From the NCBI GenBank assembly GCA_031002005.1, contig JARYHS010013630.1, positions 29,537,504 through 29,601,503 of the forward strand: a stretch of 64,000 nucleotides of DNA, read 5' to 3'. The notes under the pieces are model-generated. The model did no database searches. It was not told the DNA's origin and was given only the letters and a program-made list of their open reading frames with translations. Origin of the DNA: Vandiemenella viatica. Its lineage: Eukaryota; Arthropoda; Insecta; Orthoptera; Morabidae. This document shows positions 21,240 to 31,063 of the stretch, in pieces (within the stretch, counting starts at the first letter, position 1; each line of letters opens with the position of its first letter). A program made the translations under genes and the position numbers.

Positions 21240-22640
21240 GAAGCTTAACTAACATCAGTAGGCTTACTGGTACCGGAACTTTCTACATAATGAGGTTAAT
21301 GCCGTTATTGAGTAACCAAATACAAAATTGCTCCTTTTTTAAAAAAAGAAAAAAAAGAAAAAGAAAGAAAAGAAAAAAATGATTGTGTTAAAACTTGAAA
21401 GAAAAACGTTGTCTATATATGAAATTTCATCCAAATCGCTAGATCCATTTGCGAGACTGCCTCATAAATTGCTTTCAAATAAAAATGCTATTATTATGTT
21501 AAATATAAATCTTAATGCCAATCAGGGATTAATTAATGGTGTGAGATTTGTGGTAATTCAGAGGATTCTACGATGATGGATTCTTATGTAACTCGATGAG
21601 AAAAATTGAAAGTAAAATATATTTTTTATATATATCTTGCTTAGTTCTCCAGATATCATATCTCAAAATTGAAGTGGTTGGTTGAAATGCGACCTGGACC
21701 AGAAGATAAATTTCGCCATAGCCAAGTTTGATGATGAATTCGTATGAAACTCGTCGAGACAAATCGAAAGTAAAGAATTTATTTTTCTGATATCTCAAGT
21801 GACGAGGTTAGGATTAGATCCTGCCTGGACCAGAATTTTTTTAACTAAAACCACTATGTCTATGTGGTGGAAATGTACTTTCAATGTTTTAGTTTTTTCC
21901 TAATGGTTGTTGTTAGGTTGAAATACGGCCTGGACCAGAAGAAACATCGCCAAAAGCACAAGGAATTAAACTATAACTGATTTTTGACAAGCTATATCAA
22001 GAACATTTATTCTTTATTTTCGATGTGTTCCGTCGAGTTCTATAAGAATTCATCATCAGATTGTGACATCACGGTAATGATAGAACATCATCAGTGCTAA
22101 ATTCATTCACTCCGATAAAACTATGCTCATATCTCGCGTGGTAGTATTTAATGACAAACTAACAACCACTTCTTATGGTCAAAAAGTAAACGATGATTAC
22201 TTTATAACTGGTACCGTTAATATTATTTCCAAAGAAATTTCTGTAAGTATCGCATCTTCCTTTTTAAATGTTGTACAATTAAACTTGCAGTGCTTATATT
22301 TCCACGGGTCAGCCAGTATACAAGAACTGTTTGTTTAAATATTCTTTGGAATCAAAGAGAATCTATTTGTAGGCTTTCTGGTACCTGAATTGTCTACAAG
22401 ATGGCGCTACTGCCGTTTTCGAGATACCAGTGACAAAATTGTTCGTATTTTGTAAACTCGCTTTTTTGTAGGGGAGACCACTATTTAGGTAATCTTAAAA
22501 AAGTCAAAACGTTATCTAAATATCAAATTTCATCCAAATCGTCACAGCTGTTTCCGAGATCCGAAATATATATATATATATACAAGAATTGCTCGTTTAA
22601 AGATATAAGATTACAGTAAATCAAGAGTACATTCAGAGGT
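21240..22640 (+). mobile_element. Helitron-like remnant with internal duplication
   Basis: A block beginning GTAGGCTTACTGGTACC (21260) recurs as GTAGGCTTTCTGGTACC (22368). Both are followed by TCTACA..ATG, a CCGTT..GAG segment and ACAAAATTG. Each is followed by AAATTTCATCCAAATCG-type text, common in insect Helitron/Helentron derivatives. A Pif1-helicase-like fragment lies between the copies. Triplicated GACCTGGACCAGAAG text (near 21690, 21825, 21925) marks further short repeats. Confidence 0.45.
21379..21576 (+). pseudogene. Pif1-like helicase fragment (Helitron type)
   Basis: The frame contains LLSNKNAIIMLNINLNANQG and LINGVRFVVIQRI. This resembles the VxLLRNLNxxxGLCNGTRLxV motif of Pif1-family helicases carried by Helitrons. 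Only about 45 codons are recognisable. The Arg normally following LL is replaced by Asn. Confidence 0.45.
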
Positions 22641-23467
22641 TTTCCATTAAGATACATGTGCTAATTACTTGACTTTAACTTTTATCCAAACGAACAACTT
22701 ACCTAAACTTATTTTACTAAATAAGCAATTTACTTAAACTATACCAAGTAGAAACGAAGTCTGCCCGTATGCGACCCGACTCAATGCGAATGTGATGGTT
22801 CATGCTAGTTTGTATTGTATCAAAAGTAATGAGTAATGAAATGATACGATACTAATGATTTGAAAGTAACGGGTACTGAATTAGTTTAGTAACGAATACA
22901 TACGGGTACAGAATTTCCCTTTACTTTTACAGCTGTACTGTTTCTTCACAAAGCTGATAATTTATTCAAATGTAGAAAAAATTATATCATTCATATGACT
23001 TTTCCCATTGCTTACTAAAACTCCATACAACTAAACATCCCCCATCAAAATCATATATATATATATATATATATATACCATCAAACAATAATAGGTGCCA
23101 AGTGTTGAAAAGAAATTACAAATTAGGATAGGGAAATGAACCACCACTTACTGTTAACCCTTTAACTGCTACGGTTCGGCCGGCCGAGCCCTCGCTGAGT
23201 GCGGCTTTGTTTACGCCTAAGCTGTTTACCTGCGCTGGAATGCCGCATTAGACCGGACCGCTGTGTGCTGAATACATCTGGAGCGTTGTGTGTGGAGTTC
23301 TTCTGCTGTCGCTCTGCGATTTGAAACCGCAGATACAAAATAAATACAGTTAATATAACATCTAAAGTTTTTAAACCACTTCATAGTGAAAATATAGTGT
23401 GAATTGATTCTCGCATATCTGTTGGTCTCATCAGCATTAGATATCATATGATATTCCGTTAGAAATA

Positions 23468-23780
23468 TCAGGAAAAATGACAAATTGCTGGAATGTTAAC
23501 GTAATCCACACTTGTGTCCTGCAGCTTAATCGACAAGCACATGCTGTCAAACACGTCACTAAAGCATTCTCTTTTTCCACACATTTCGCTCGAACAATCT
23601 GTAGCTTCAAACTCTGAAAAATGGTCATTTTCCACTAGCTGATGTACACAGCTTAGGAAAATTACATCGAGATCCTGTCGAAGGGTTATCACTGTCATCC
23701 ATATTAAAGTGATTATATTCACTGTCGCTTCTAGTAATAATCTCAATGATTTCTTCCGCGGTACAAACATGACGGCGTAT
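23468..23780 (-). pseudogene. piggyBac transposase N-terminal fragment, copy 2
   Basis: The minus strand gives HVCTAEEIIEIITRSDSEYN, then DMDDS-like acidic text (MDDSDNPSTGSR) and KLCTSASGK with a stop, the same as copy 1. The codons before VCTAEE are displaced by the SINE insertion. It encodes no catalytic core. Confidence 0.7.
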
Positions 23781-23972
23781 TCGGGAGGACGATGGTTCAA
23801 ATCCCCGTCTAGGCATCCAGATTTGGGTTTTCCATGGTTTCCCCAAATCACTCCAGGTGAATGCCGGGATGCTTCCTTCAAAAGGCCATAGCCGAATTCC
23901 TTACCATTCCTTGCCCCCCATTCTTTAACATCTCTAAAAACCTCGCTGTTAAGAGACGTTAAGCAGTTAAAA
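23776..23972 (+). mobile_element. SINE inside piggyBac 2 (5'-truncated)
   Basis: It starts in the tRNA-like head at ATTCGGGAGGACGATGGTTC, keeps the B box (GGTTCAAATCC), the body and the A-rich end (AGCAGTTAAAAAAAATAA). Comparison with piggyBac 1 shows clean host text on both sides (ACGGCGT / ATGCCATTTTCTC). An imperfect duplication of about 11 bp (ATGACGGCGTAT / ATGACTGTATGC) flanks it. Confidence 0.75.
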
Positions 23973-24125
23973 AAAATAATGACTGTATGCCATTTTCTCA
24001 GCGAAAACTAAAAGGAAAAGAGCAACACAAATTAGATCGCAGCTGCCAATGCTCAAGGGCTGAATGAGGAAAACAACTAACCACCCTGGGTGGAAATATG
24101 GCTTCATAGCCAGGCCGCTAAGAGG

Positions 24126-24275
24126 CTAGCGTGTTAACACGTCTGGAGTACAGACAGGGCGGCGAGGCGGCGCGTGTATACACGTCTGGAGCAGAGACAG
24201 AGCGGCAAGGCGGCGCGTGTATACACGTCTGGAGCACCTGGGCGCAGTAGTAGCCACGCGCGTTAACGCGTCTAC
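24126..24275 (-). repeat. Subterminal palindromic repeat array of piggyBac 2
   Basis: Three or more units of about 45 bp contain CGCGTGTATACACGTCTGG and end in CGCGTTAACGCG. This is the inverted counterpart of the array at 10172-10375. The perfect palindromes CGTGTATACACG and CGCGTTAACGCG are better conserved than the surrounding spacer. Confidence 0.7.
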
Positions 24276-24513
24276 AGCAGTCAAAGGGTTAAATAATGGT
24301 TGCATGATGTAAATGCACAAAAAATGCAAAGAACACAAATGGCATAGTAATTTTCATGTGTTAGCCCTTTATCAACAAAAGAACATTATGGAGGATCGGT
24401 ACTGTAGGAGACATTTACGGGTCTATGGCTTTTCATCAACAACAGAATGAGGTAGCTGCATGGTGGCACACTCAAGATGGAAAGAGGGTTGAAGAGCATA
24501 AACCTAAGTATTG

Positions 24514-27500
24514 TAGGCTTGCAACGAATATTCAGCAACTATTCGGTATTCGACCTATTCGGGCACTTTTTTACTATTTGGCCGAATACCGAATATCTAG
24601 GTACTATTCGGCCGAATACCGAATACTTAGGACTTTTTTTAGTTAGATAATTGCCTAAAATAAAACGATTGATTCATTTCATGGTATTGTATTTAACTTA
24701 CAATTACAAAAAATAATCGTGCATGGTCAACTTACACGATGTCGAAGCAAAAAAATTATTAAATACCTATTCACTGGAATCATCATAATTAAAATTTAGG
24801 AGTAGAAGATTGTGATGCAGAAATACTAATTTTTCTGCATTGTCAGGTAGTAGCTTACTTTTTTTTTTCTCGTAGACATTTTCAGCTTCAGAGAAAAGCC
24901 GCTCCGAATAAACACTGCTTCCTGGCGCTGATAAGTATTTTGCTGCAAGCATTGTCAAACACGGAAATTTCTCTCTTCTTGCTTGCCACCAAATGTACGG
25001 ATTATCATGCCATGATATACTATTAATATTTAAATAAACATAAATTTCAGTTTCAATTGCATTTTTTTCTTGTGATGTCCCTGCATTGATCGTACGTTTC
25101 TATGTAACAATCTCTTCAAAACAATCAATAGAAGATGAGTGTGTACTCTGACTGTGACCCGACTCTTCCGTCATCCTCTTGGACTGAATAGGGGACGAAT
25201 TCGCGCTGCCGTCGCTGCTTGTTTCAAAGTACGTCTTTAGACCATCGATCAAAATAAACTGCCTTGCTTTTTCTCTTTGCAGTTGACTGGAGAAAACATT
25301 CATTTTGAAGCAAGGGTCCAAAGCGGTTGCCGACAAATAATTTTTATTTGTGGCAATGTCTTCAAATCGTTCGTTCAACCCTTGTTGCATGATAAGTCTC
25401 ACTTGGCTTAAGTTGGCTGTTAGCTCTGATGTGCTAGTTTTATCGCAATATCACGTTAGAGTAACAACGTACAAAATAATTTCAGAAAAGCATGCATATC
25501 CGGAACTAGTGATTTTTGTTAGTTTTTCAAATGGTTGTAATAATCTCAAAAGTTGCTCTAATAGCTCCCATTGAGCAGCAGTCAAGTTGGCAATATTTCA
25601 GTCCGTGAGATACATTGAAATTGCCCGTTTTTGTTCCATTAGCCTTTCAAGCATATAATATGTGGAATTCCACCGCGTACTGACGTCTTGCACCAATTCA
25701 TACTCGGGAGGACTCAATTGCTTTTGTATTGCAAGCAGTTTTTCTTGCGCAATACCGGAATTGAAATGAGTTACGATCCTCCTTCCTGCAGCTATCATTT
25801 CCATCACTTCTGACTGAACTTTCAGACAATCGACAACAATTAATTGGAGAGTATGAATGAAACAACGAACTGAGCCAACCCTGCATTACTGACGGCTTTT
25901 ACTATCATGAATGACGACATGAATCTTTGCCAGCAGGTTGTCCCAAAAACTTGCTATTTCTTGTAGAGCAACTGCAATATTTTGTGCAGTGTGCTGCCCC
26001 TCAAAATGCTTGATGCTCAGAACGACATGTTTGACATTGAATTCACGATCAATAAAATGCGCAGTAAAACTTAAAAAAAAACTAATGTGATTATGCTAGC
26101 ACGTCCACATGTCACATGTGATGGAAATAAAATCAGTCTCTAAAAGCATTTTTTTAATTGTCTTTCCTAACTTTTGGTATATTTCCGGAATTATTTTGTT
26201 TGAAAAGTAAGAGCGTCATGGTATGTTATACCGAGGGAAAGCACTATTTAATAGTCTTCTAAAACCAGCCCTTTCTACCATCTTTACTGCCTCATTGCCA
26301 AGTGCTATCATTTCGCCAATCAAGCGATGGTATTTTTTAGCCTTGGGATTATTAATATCCCATTGTTTAGGTAGTTCAGTACTTTCTTCAAGACTCAATT
26401 GTCTTTTTGATGTTTTAGGTCTAGTTGAAGCCATATTTTGATCCGTAAATACTTTCCCCTTAGGAAGCGTATGCTGCGACTTACGGTATTCTTTGTTGTG
26501 TTTATTTCTCAGATGGCTTACCATTCCTGATGTAGTTGCTTTCTTGCCAACGCCACCTCGAGAAATTTTTGTTTGGAACAATTTACACACGACAGTTTTC
26601 GAATCATTTTTATCATCCTCAAAGTATGTCTAAATAGGTGACTTCTTTTTAGAAGCCATTATTGCCACATAACTTCACTTTTAAAGTAATCAAATCAACA
26701 CGAAGTAAACTGACTGCTTAACGCTGCACAATCAAACTAAAAGTCGGGTGCACCGCTACCACGCGGACTGTTTTTCTATTGTTGGCGCTCATTCAATTCA
26801 AGTTGGTTCAAACGACACCGCATCGCATCGCCTTCCGACACACGGCCGATACCAACCGTCATCTACAGCTATTAGTTTGGTTTATCTAGACGGTGACGGT
26901 CCGATGTCGATCTGGTGAATGTGGTGAAGTTTATCTCTAAAAATAGATAAATGATTCCCAAAGTGGTTGATATTGACCCTACAGGGACTTCCGCGCAAGT
27001 AACAAGGAAATTTGGGAATCCACGAAGTGAAAAGGGGAGAGGTCCACCCACTTTCAACGATTCAGGCATTTAGTAAAGTAGTTTCAAGTTTTTACAGATG
27101 AAATGAAAACCATACACGGCTTATTTAACAGATATATTTGCTAATTTTAATTGTGTTGACTTCCGGTTACAAAGTGATAGTGTGAATTTAATAAAACTAA
27201 GGCCATAATTTTAGGTTTTCTTGGCAGAATTAATATATTCAAACAAAACGGAAGCCACGAATCTTCCCAGTTCTCCAAATTGTAACTGATAAACATTGAG
27301 GAAGATGAAGTTTCGGCCTATATTCAATATTTAGTCTAAATGCCCTTCTCACAGACTTAAAAACGAGGTATGAGGATGTTGTGACTACGGAAATACTGCC
27401 CTCTATTATCGATCCGTATAGTGAAGAATGGCATATCATACTACAAGAAGATTATTGATCGAAGAATTACTATTGTACTATGTAGGGGGCAGTTCAGAAA

Positions 27501-27853
27501 GTGGTATCAGCAATTTGGTCTTAAGAAGGTTATACCAATTGCTTATCACGTATTATGAACTATCGTAAGAAAGCTTTTCTATCTTCACACCTCGTTGGAT
27601 GTTTTTCTAAAGAAAAAAAAAGTAATGTCATAAATAATCCAACGTAGATACCTGAGGTCATACTTCAAGCTTGTTAAAACAGGCACAGAGTGGTGGGAGG
27701 TAACTCTGCTTTAACAGGTGGGAGAGAGACAAACACAGCAATACAGATTTTGACTCACTCCGGCCGAATACTTTTGTCGAATATTCGGCCAGGAAGTCTG
27801 CCGAATATTCGGTATTCAGCGTATGGCCGAATATACTATTCGTTGCAAGTCTA
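24514..27853 (-). mobile_element. hAT transposon (ZBED-like), 3340 bp
   Basis: AAGTATTG at 24506-24513 and 27854-27861 is an exact 8-bp target duplication. The terminal inverted repeats are TAGGCTTGCAACGAATA and TAGACTTGCAACGAATA (one mismatch). ATTCGGCCGAATA-type palindromic motifs are repeated near both ends (24540-24630 and 27760-27840). A broken transposase gene lies on the minus strand. Confidence 0.92.
24767..26659 (-). pseudogene. hAT transposase, ZBED4/6-like (broken)
   Basis: The ATG at 26659 starts MASKKKSPI followed by a stop. Then comes a BED-type zinc finger region (VCKLFQTKISRGG, MVSHLRNKHNKEY). Further on are LIGEMIALGNEAVKMVERAGF, the hAT motif DVSTRWNSTYYMLERL, ATALDPCFKMNVF and the C-terminal dimerisation block (YLSAPGSSVYSERLFSEAENVY, KLLPDNAEKLVFLHHNL), ending in a stop at 24767. 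The domain order is complete. Several frameshifts and stops (26632, the 25900-26215 region, 25403-25597) inactivate it. The full length would be near 630 residues, normal for the family. Confidence 0.9.
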
Positions 27854-27929
27854 AAGTATTGCAAAGTTGGAAACTATATCACGGAAAAGTATCATGGGAA
27901 GGCAAAAGGCAATATCATACTCTTAAAAA

Positions 27930-28110
27930 AATTTGGTACAAATATAAAGAAGAAGTGACATCACTCTGAACAGTTAGTACGCTCTTCAGAAGATATATAT
28001 AGGTGGCAGCAATTACAGCCATGGTAGTCCTCTGAAGAATGCCACAGAATGATGGCTGAAGGTGCCTCCACCTCTGCAGACATAGTTTCAAAATACCTAT
28101 AAAGCACAAA
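27930..28110 (+). repeat. PLE tail fragment
   Basis: GTGACATCACTCTGAACAGT, then AGGTGGCAGCAATTACAG and ATGGTAGTCCTCTGAAGAA match the tail at 36960-37075 (GCGACATCACCAAACAGTTA, AGGCAGCAGCAATCCCAGG, ATGATAGTCCTC). The CTGAAGAATGCCA...TGGCTGAA block is a decayed form of the hairpin motif seen at other PLE ends. Confidence 0.5.
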
Positions 28111-29640
28111 ACTTGCAACTACCTACTTTAAACCCATAATCTGGGACACATTGCCTATTACTGGATCTAGTCCCTGCACCATGAACCATCTTATGTTCTA
28201 GCGCAACTAACACCACTGGTCATGCAAATGCTATCTACGCTCGCTTGGTTTATCGCCACCAGTGCCACCTCTGCCCGCAAAATGCAGCCTGGACATAAGG
28301 CTAGAGCCTGGCAGTAGGCTCAATCTGTTAATCACATGCTGTGTGGTGATGAAGCGATGCTGGTACTCGCTAGGTACAAGTAATTGAAAAATTAAAGAGT
28401 ACGGAGTATTTGTCTTCATCTTATTGTTATTATATACATGCAGTCATATCATTTTACAAAACTGGGTATGTTTACTTTAAGAAAATTCGGATACTTAATG
28501 ATCAGGTACTACTTTATGTTAATGAAAAAGTAAAAATCAGTCAATTGCACCATATATCAACATTTATGTGGCAATTGTTCAGTCGTCCAAATATATCTCT
28601 GCAACAAAAATAACAGCTGTAACGACCTGTTAAAAATGATGTTTACTGATACGTGGGATGTGTATTATCTGTGTTTCAGTCTCCTTCCAACCTTCTTATG
28701 CATATTTATCTATATATTTTGTGTATCGAAAGATTGGCCACGCCTTCAATTCAAATCAACCAGAAATCAACTCCTCTTGTCCTCTAAATATAAAATGGAA
28801 CGAAGTTCAACACTACATAATTTATCTTCTAATGAAGATTATGAAAAAGACAATCTACCTAGTACTTGGATGTTTAGAGCAAAAAAAAGTGCCTGTAGGT
28901 TATAAGGATATATCTCTGTATTTCATGTATCTCATGTTCTGTAAAGTGAGGTTCCATGGTGAATAGTTTGTAATTCAGCTACTGAATAATTTAAGTTGTT
29001 AGAATAGGATTTCAATGTTAACAGTTGGTAATACTGCCTCAGTTGTAGTAGATGCAATAAGGAGGTAAATTGTGTGAAGTAGCCGCAAGGACATTACGAT
29101 AGTTGACATATAGCGTCCCTGAGAGGCCACTGACCAAAAGAAGTTGTATATTTGTTCTTGTGATTTTGAAATAGTGTTATCCGAAAAGCTAATAATGTAA
29201 AAGCTCGAGAAAAAATTGACTATGAAATATACCTAGTGAATAATATTCAAAGTGAATTTTTGTTAGATCATTTTTCAAACTGTTCCCATCAGCATTGAAG
29301 TTTTGTGTTTTCCTATTAAACTTTGTGTAATGTGGGCTATCATCAAAGATACCATGGCCAAATGGTTTGTCAAAATCTATGACGGGGTCTCCTTTGTGGT
29401 AACATGTTGAGGTGTTTGCAAATAGTTCTGCAAATGCAGTCTGTCTTAAATGGGGAGAAAATACGAAAACGTTAAGGGTTTACGATTCAAGGTGTCTAAA
29501 TGCTACTACAGTACAAGCACTACAAGTGAGCAGCTTTTCAGAAAAGCAGAACACTCTTCCTTCTGAACATATGGCTGACCTTTTCGTTATTTACCTTCTT
29601 GTACAAGAATGATATCAGTTATGTCGTTAAAGTTTTTTTA
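28111..29640. other. No recognised gene or repeat
   Basis: AT-rich intron DNA. The overlapping short frames at 28636-28966 have hydrophobic N-termini but no family resemblance and no splice context that I can support. Nothing else stands out. Confidence 0.4.
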
Positions 29641-29685
29641 ATGTTGTACATCAGATATATTATTTCTATAAGGTAATACGCCGAT

Positions 29686-30976
29686 AAAAAAGTAAGGTGA
29701 AATTGTTTTTAAAATGTAAATTCTTTATTTATTCTTCCAAATCAATTTCATCCCCTTCAAAGTAATCCCCGTCCGATAAAACGCACTTTTCCAACGCTTT
29801 TTCCAGTCCTCAAAACAGTCGGAATGGTCTTTTTCCTGTATAGCCTTCAAGACCTTCTTCGATTAGGTTTTTATCTCTTCAATCGTGTCAAAACAGCGTA
29901 CTCGCATTGGCCTTTTGAGTTTGCTGAATATCCAGAAGTCGCACGGAGCCAAATCAGGCGAATACGGTGGTTGCGGAATGATATGAGACGAGTTTTTGGC
30001 AAAAAAGTCACGAAGAATCAATGCAGTATGACACGGTGCATTATCGTGATGAAGGAACCAAGAGTTGTTCGCCCATAATTCCGGCCGTTTCAGATGAATA
30101 GCTTCACGCAAATGACGCATAACGTTCAAATAATATTCTTCGTTACCAGTTTGGCCCGGCGGAAGAAATTCATAGTGCACCACACCACGATAATCAAAGA
30201 AAACTGTCAACATGACCTTGATTTTCGATCGACTTTGCTGTGGTCTTTTTGGTCTTCCTTCACCTTTTGCACGATATTCGCTGGATTGGTCGGTGGTTTC
30301 AGGGTCGTATGCGTAAATCCAAGTCTCATCTCCAGTAATGATGCATTTCAAGTGGTCCTGATAGTCAGACAGCAAAGTTTCACACACATTAACGCGATGC
30401 TTTTTTCCCAAAAATTGAGCGATTTTGGCACCAATCGAGACTTGACAAGTTTGAGACACAAAACATTCTTAAAAATGGTTTGGGCTGAGCCAAATGATAT
30501 TCCAACACTATCAGCAAGTTCTCTAATTGTCAATCGACGATTTTCAAGCACAAAATCTCTGATTTCTTGGATGTGGCTCTCGTCGGTAGACGTTGATGGT
30601 CGTCCAGAGTGCGGTTCGTCTTCAACACGTTCTCGGCCTACTTTGAACTCGTTGTATCACTTGTAAACGTTTTTTTTGCGCCATTGTTTGATTACCAAAG
30701 GCCTTCCGCAACATTTTCAACGTGTTCGCACAAGAATATTTGTTCCGAAAACAAAATTTGATGCAAGTTCTTTGCTCAACAAAATCACCCATTGTAAAAA
30801 TCGAAAAATTCACTTTTGGTTGTATACAAAAGCACGTGGAACTCAGAGATAATTAAACCCTTTGACAAACAGATGCTTGGCAAATGTTACCGACAGTACT
30901 ACCAACATAGGAAAAAAAATTACCTGCCTCCCTAATGCCCGGGAGTTTAAAATGACAATTTTACCTTACTTTTTGA
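29686..30976 (-). mobile_element. mariner element 1
   Basis: The ends are imperfect inverted repeats: AAAAAGTAAGGTGAAATTGT at the left and the complement of ACAATTTTACCTTACTTTTT at the right. They flank a minus-strand mariner transposase. Exact ends are uncertain by a few bases. Confidence 0.82.
29729..30792 (-). pseudogene. mariner transposase, DD34D motif intact, frame broken
   Basis: The start is MGDFVEQRTCIKFC. An HTH region follows (MLENRRLTIRELADSVGISF), then the catalytic block GDETWIYAYDPET, HHDNAPCHTA and PPYSPDLAPCDFWIFSKLK. The second and third Asp are separated by exactly 34 residues, the mariner signature. The tail FEDW..RW is followed by GDEIDLEE and a stop at 29729. Frameshifts near 30450, 30600 and 29860 inactivate the frame, but all three catalytic Asp codons remain. 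Confidence 0.9.
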
Positions 30977-31063
30977 TCCAAGTGTTATTTTTTTGTCAGA
31001 AGCTATTATCTCCCTTCATACTTAACCGAAAGCAATGAATGAGGTGTCATTTTAAAGGTTTTA

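Larger units (their letters stand above)
17335..22936. mobile_element. Possible old hAT-like element defined by its ends
   Basis: The left end AGAACTGTAAAAGTAACG (17335) and the reverse-complemented right end ACAGCTGTAAAAGTAAAG (22936) are imperfect inverted repeats of the hAT TGTAAAAGTAAC type. The flanks GCTGTTTC (17325-17332) and ACTGTTTC (22937-22944) match 7 of 8, consistent with an 8-bp duplication. Both ends also share internal text (GAACAATTTACTTGAACTTTAC near 17650 and a relative near 22720) in direct orientation. This could also mean two separate copies. No transposase was found; the interior is other transposons. Confidence 0.4.
23158..24288 (-). mobile_element. Non-autonomous piggyBac element 2 (inverted relative to copy 1)
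   Basis: TTAA occurs at 23154-23157 and 24289-24292. The termini are CCCTTTAACTGCT and TGACTTTGGG-type (CAAAGGG at the right). Compared with copy 1 it has lost the whole C-terminal Cys-rich coding region: text equivalent to the MKWYKK region jumps straight to the FRCYIN...VSNRR terminal region. It keeps the subterminal palindrome array (24126-24275). A SINE is nested inside. Confidence 0.88.
23097..24410 (-). repeat. PLE terminal segment split by piggyBac 2
   Basis: The pieces 23097-23157 and 24289-24410, joined across the TTAA, match the minus-strand image of the PLE end at 1020-1170: GGGAAATGAACCACCACTTA, ATGATGTAAATGCA, ACACAAATGG and the hairpin block TTAGCCCTTTATCAACAAAAG. The PLE end is therefore older than the piggyBac insertion. 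Confidence 0.65.

Noticed and set aside
28636..28966. Overlapping frames of 89 and 102 codons as a possible small membrane protein gene
   Set aside because: Two frames compete over the same DNA, no conserved motif or splice context is visible, and the composition matches surrounding AT-rich intron.
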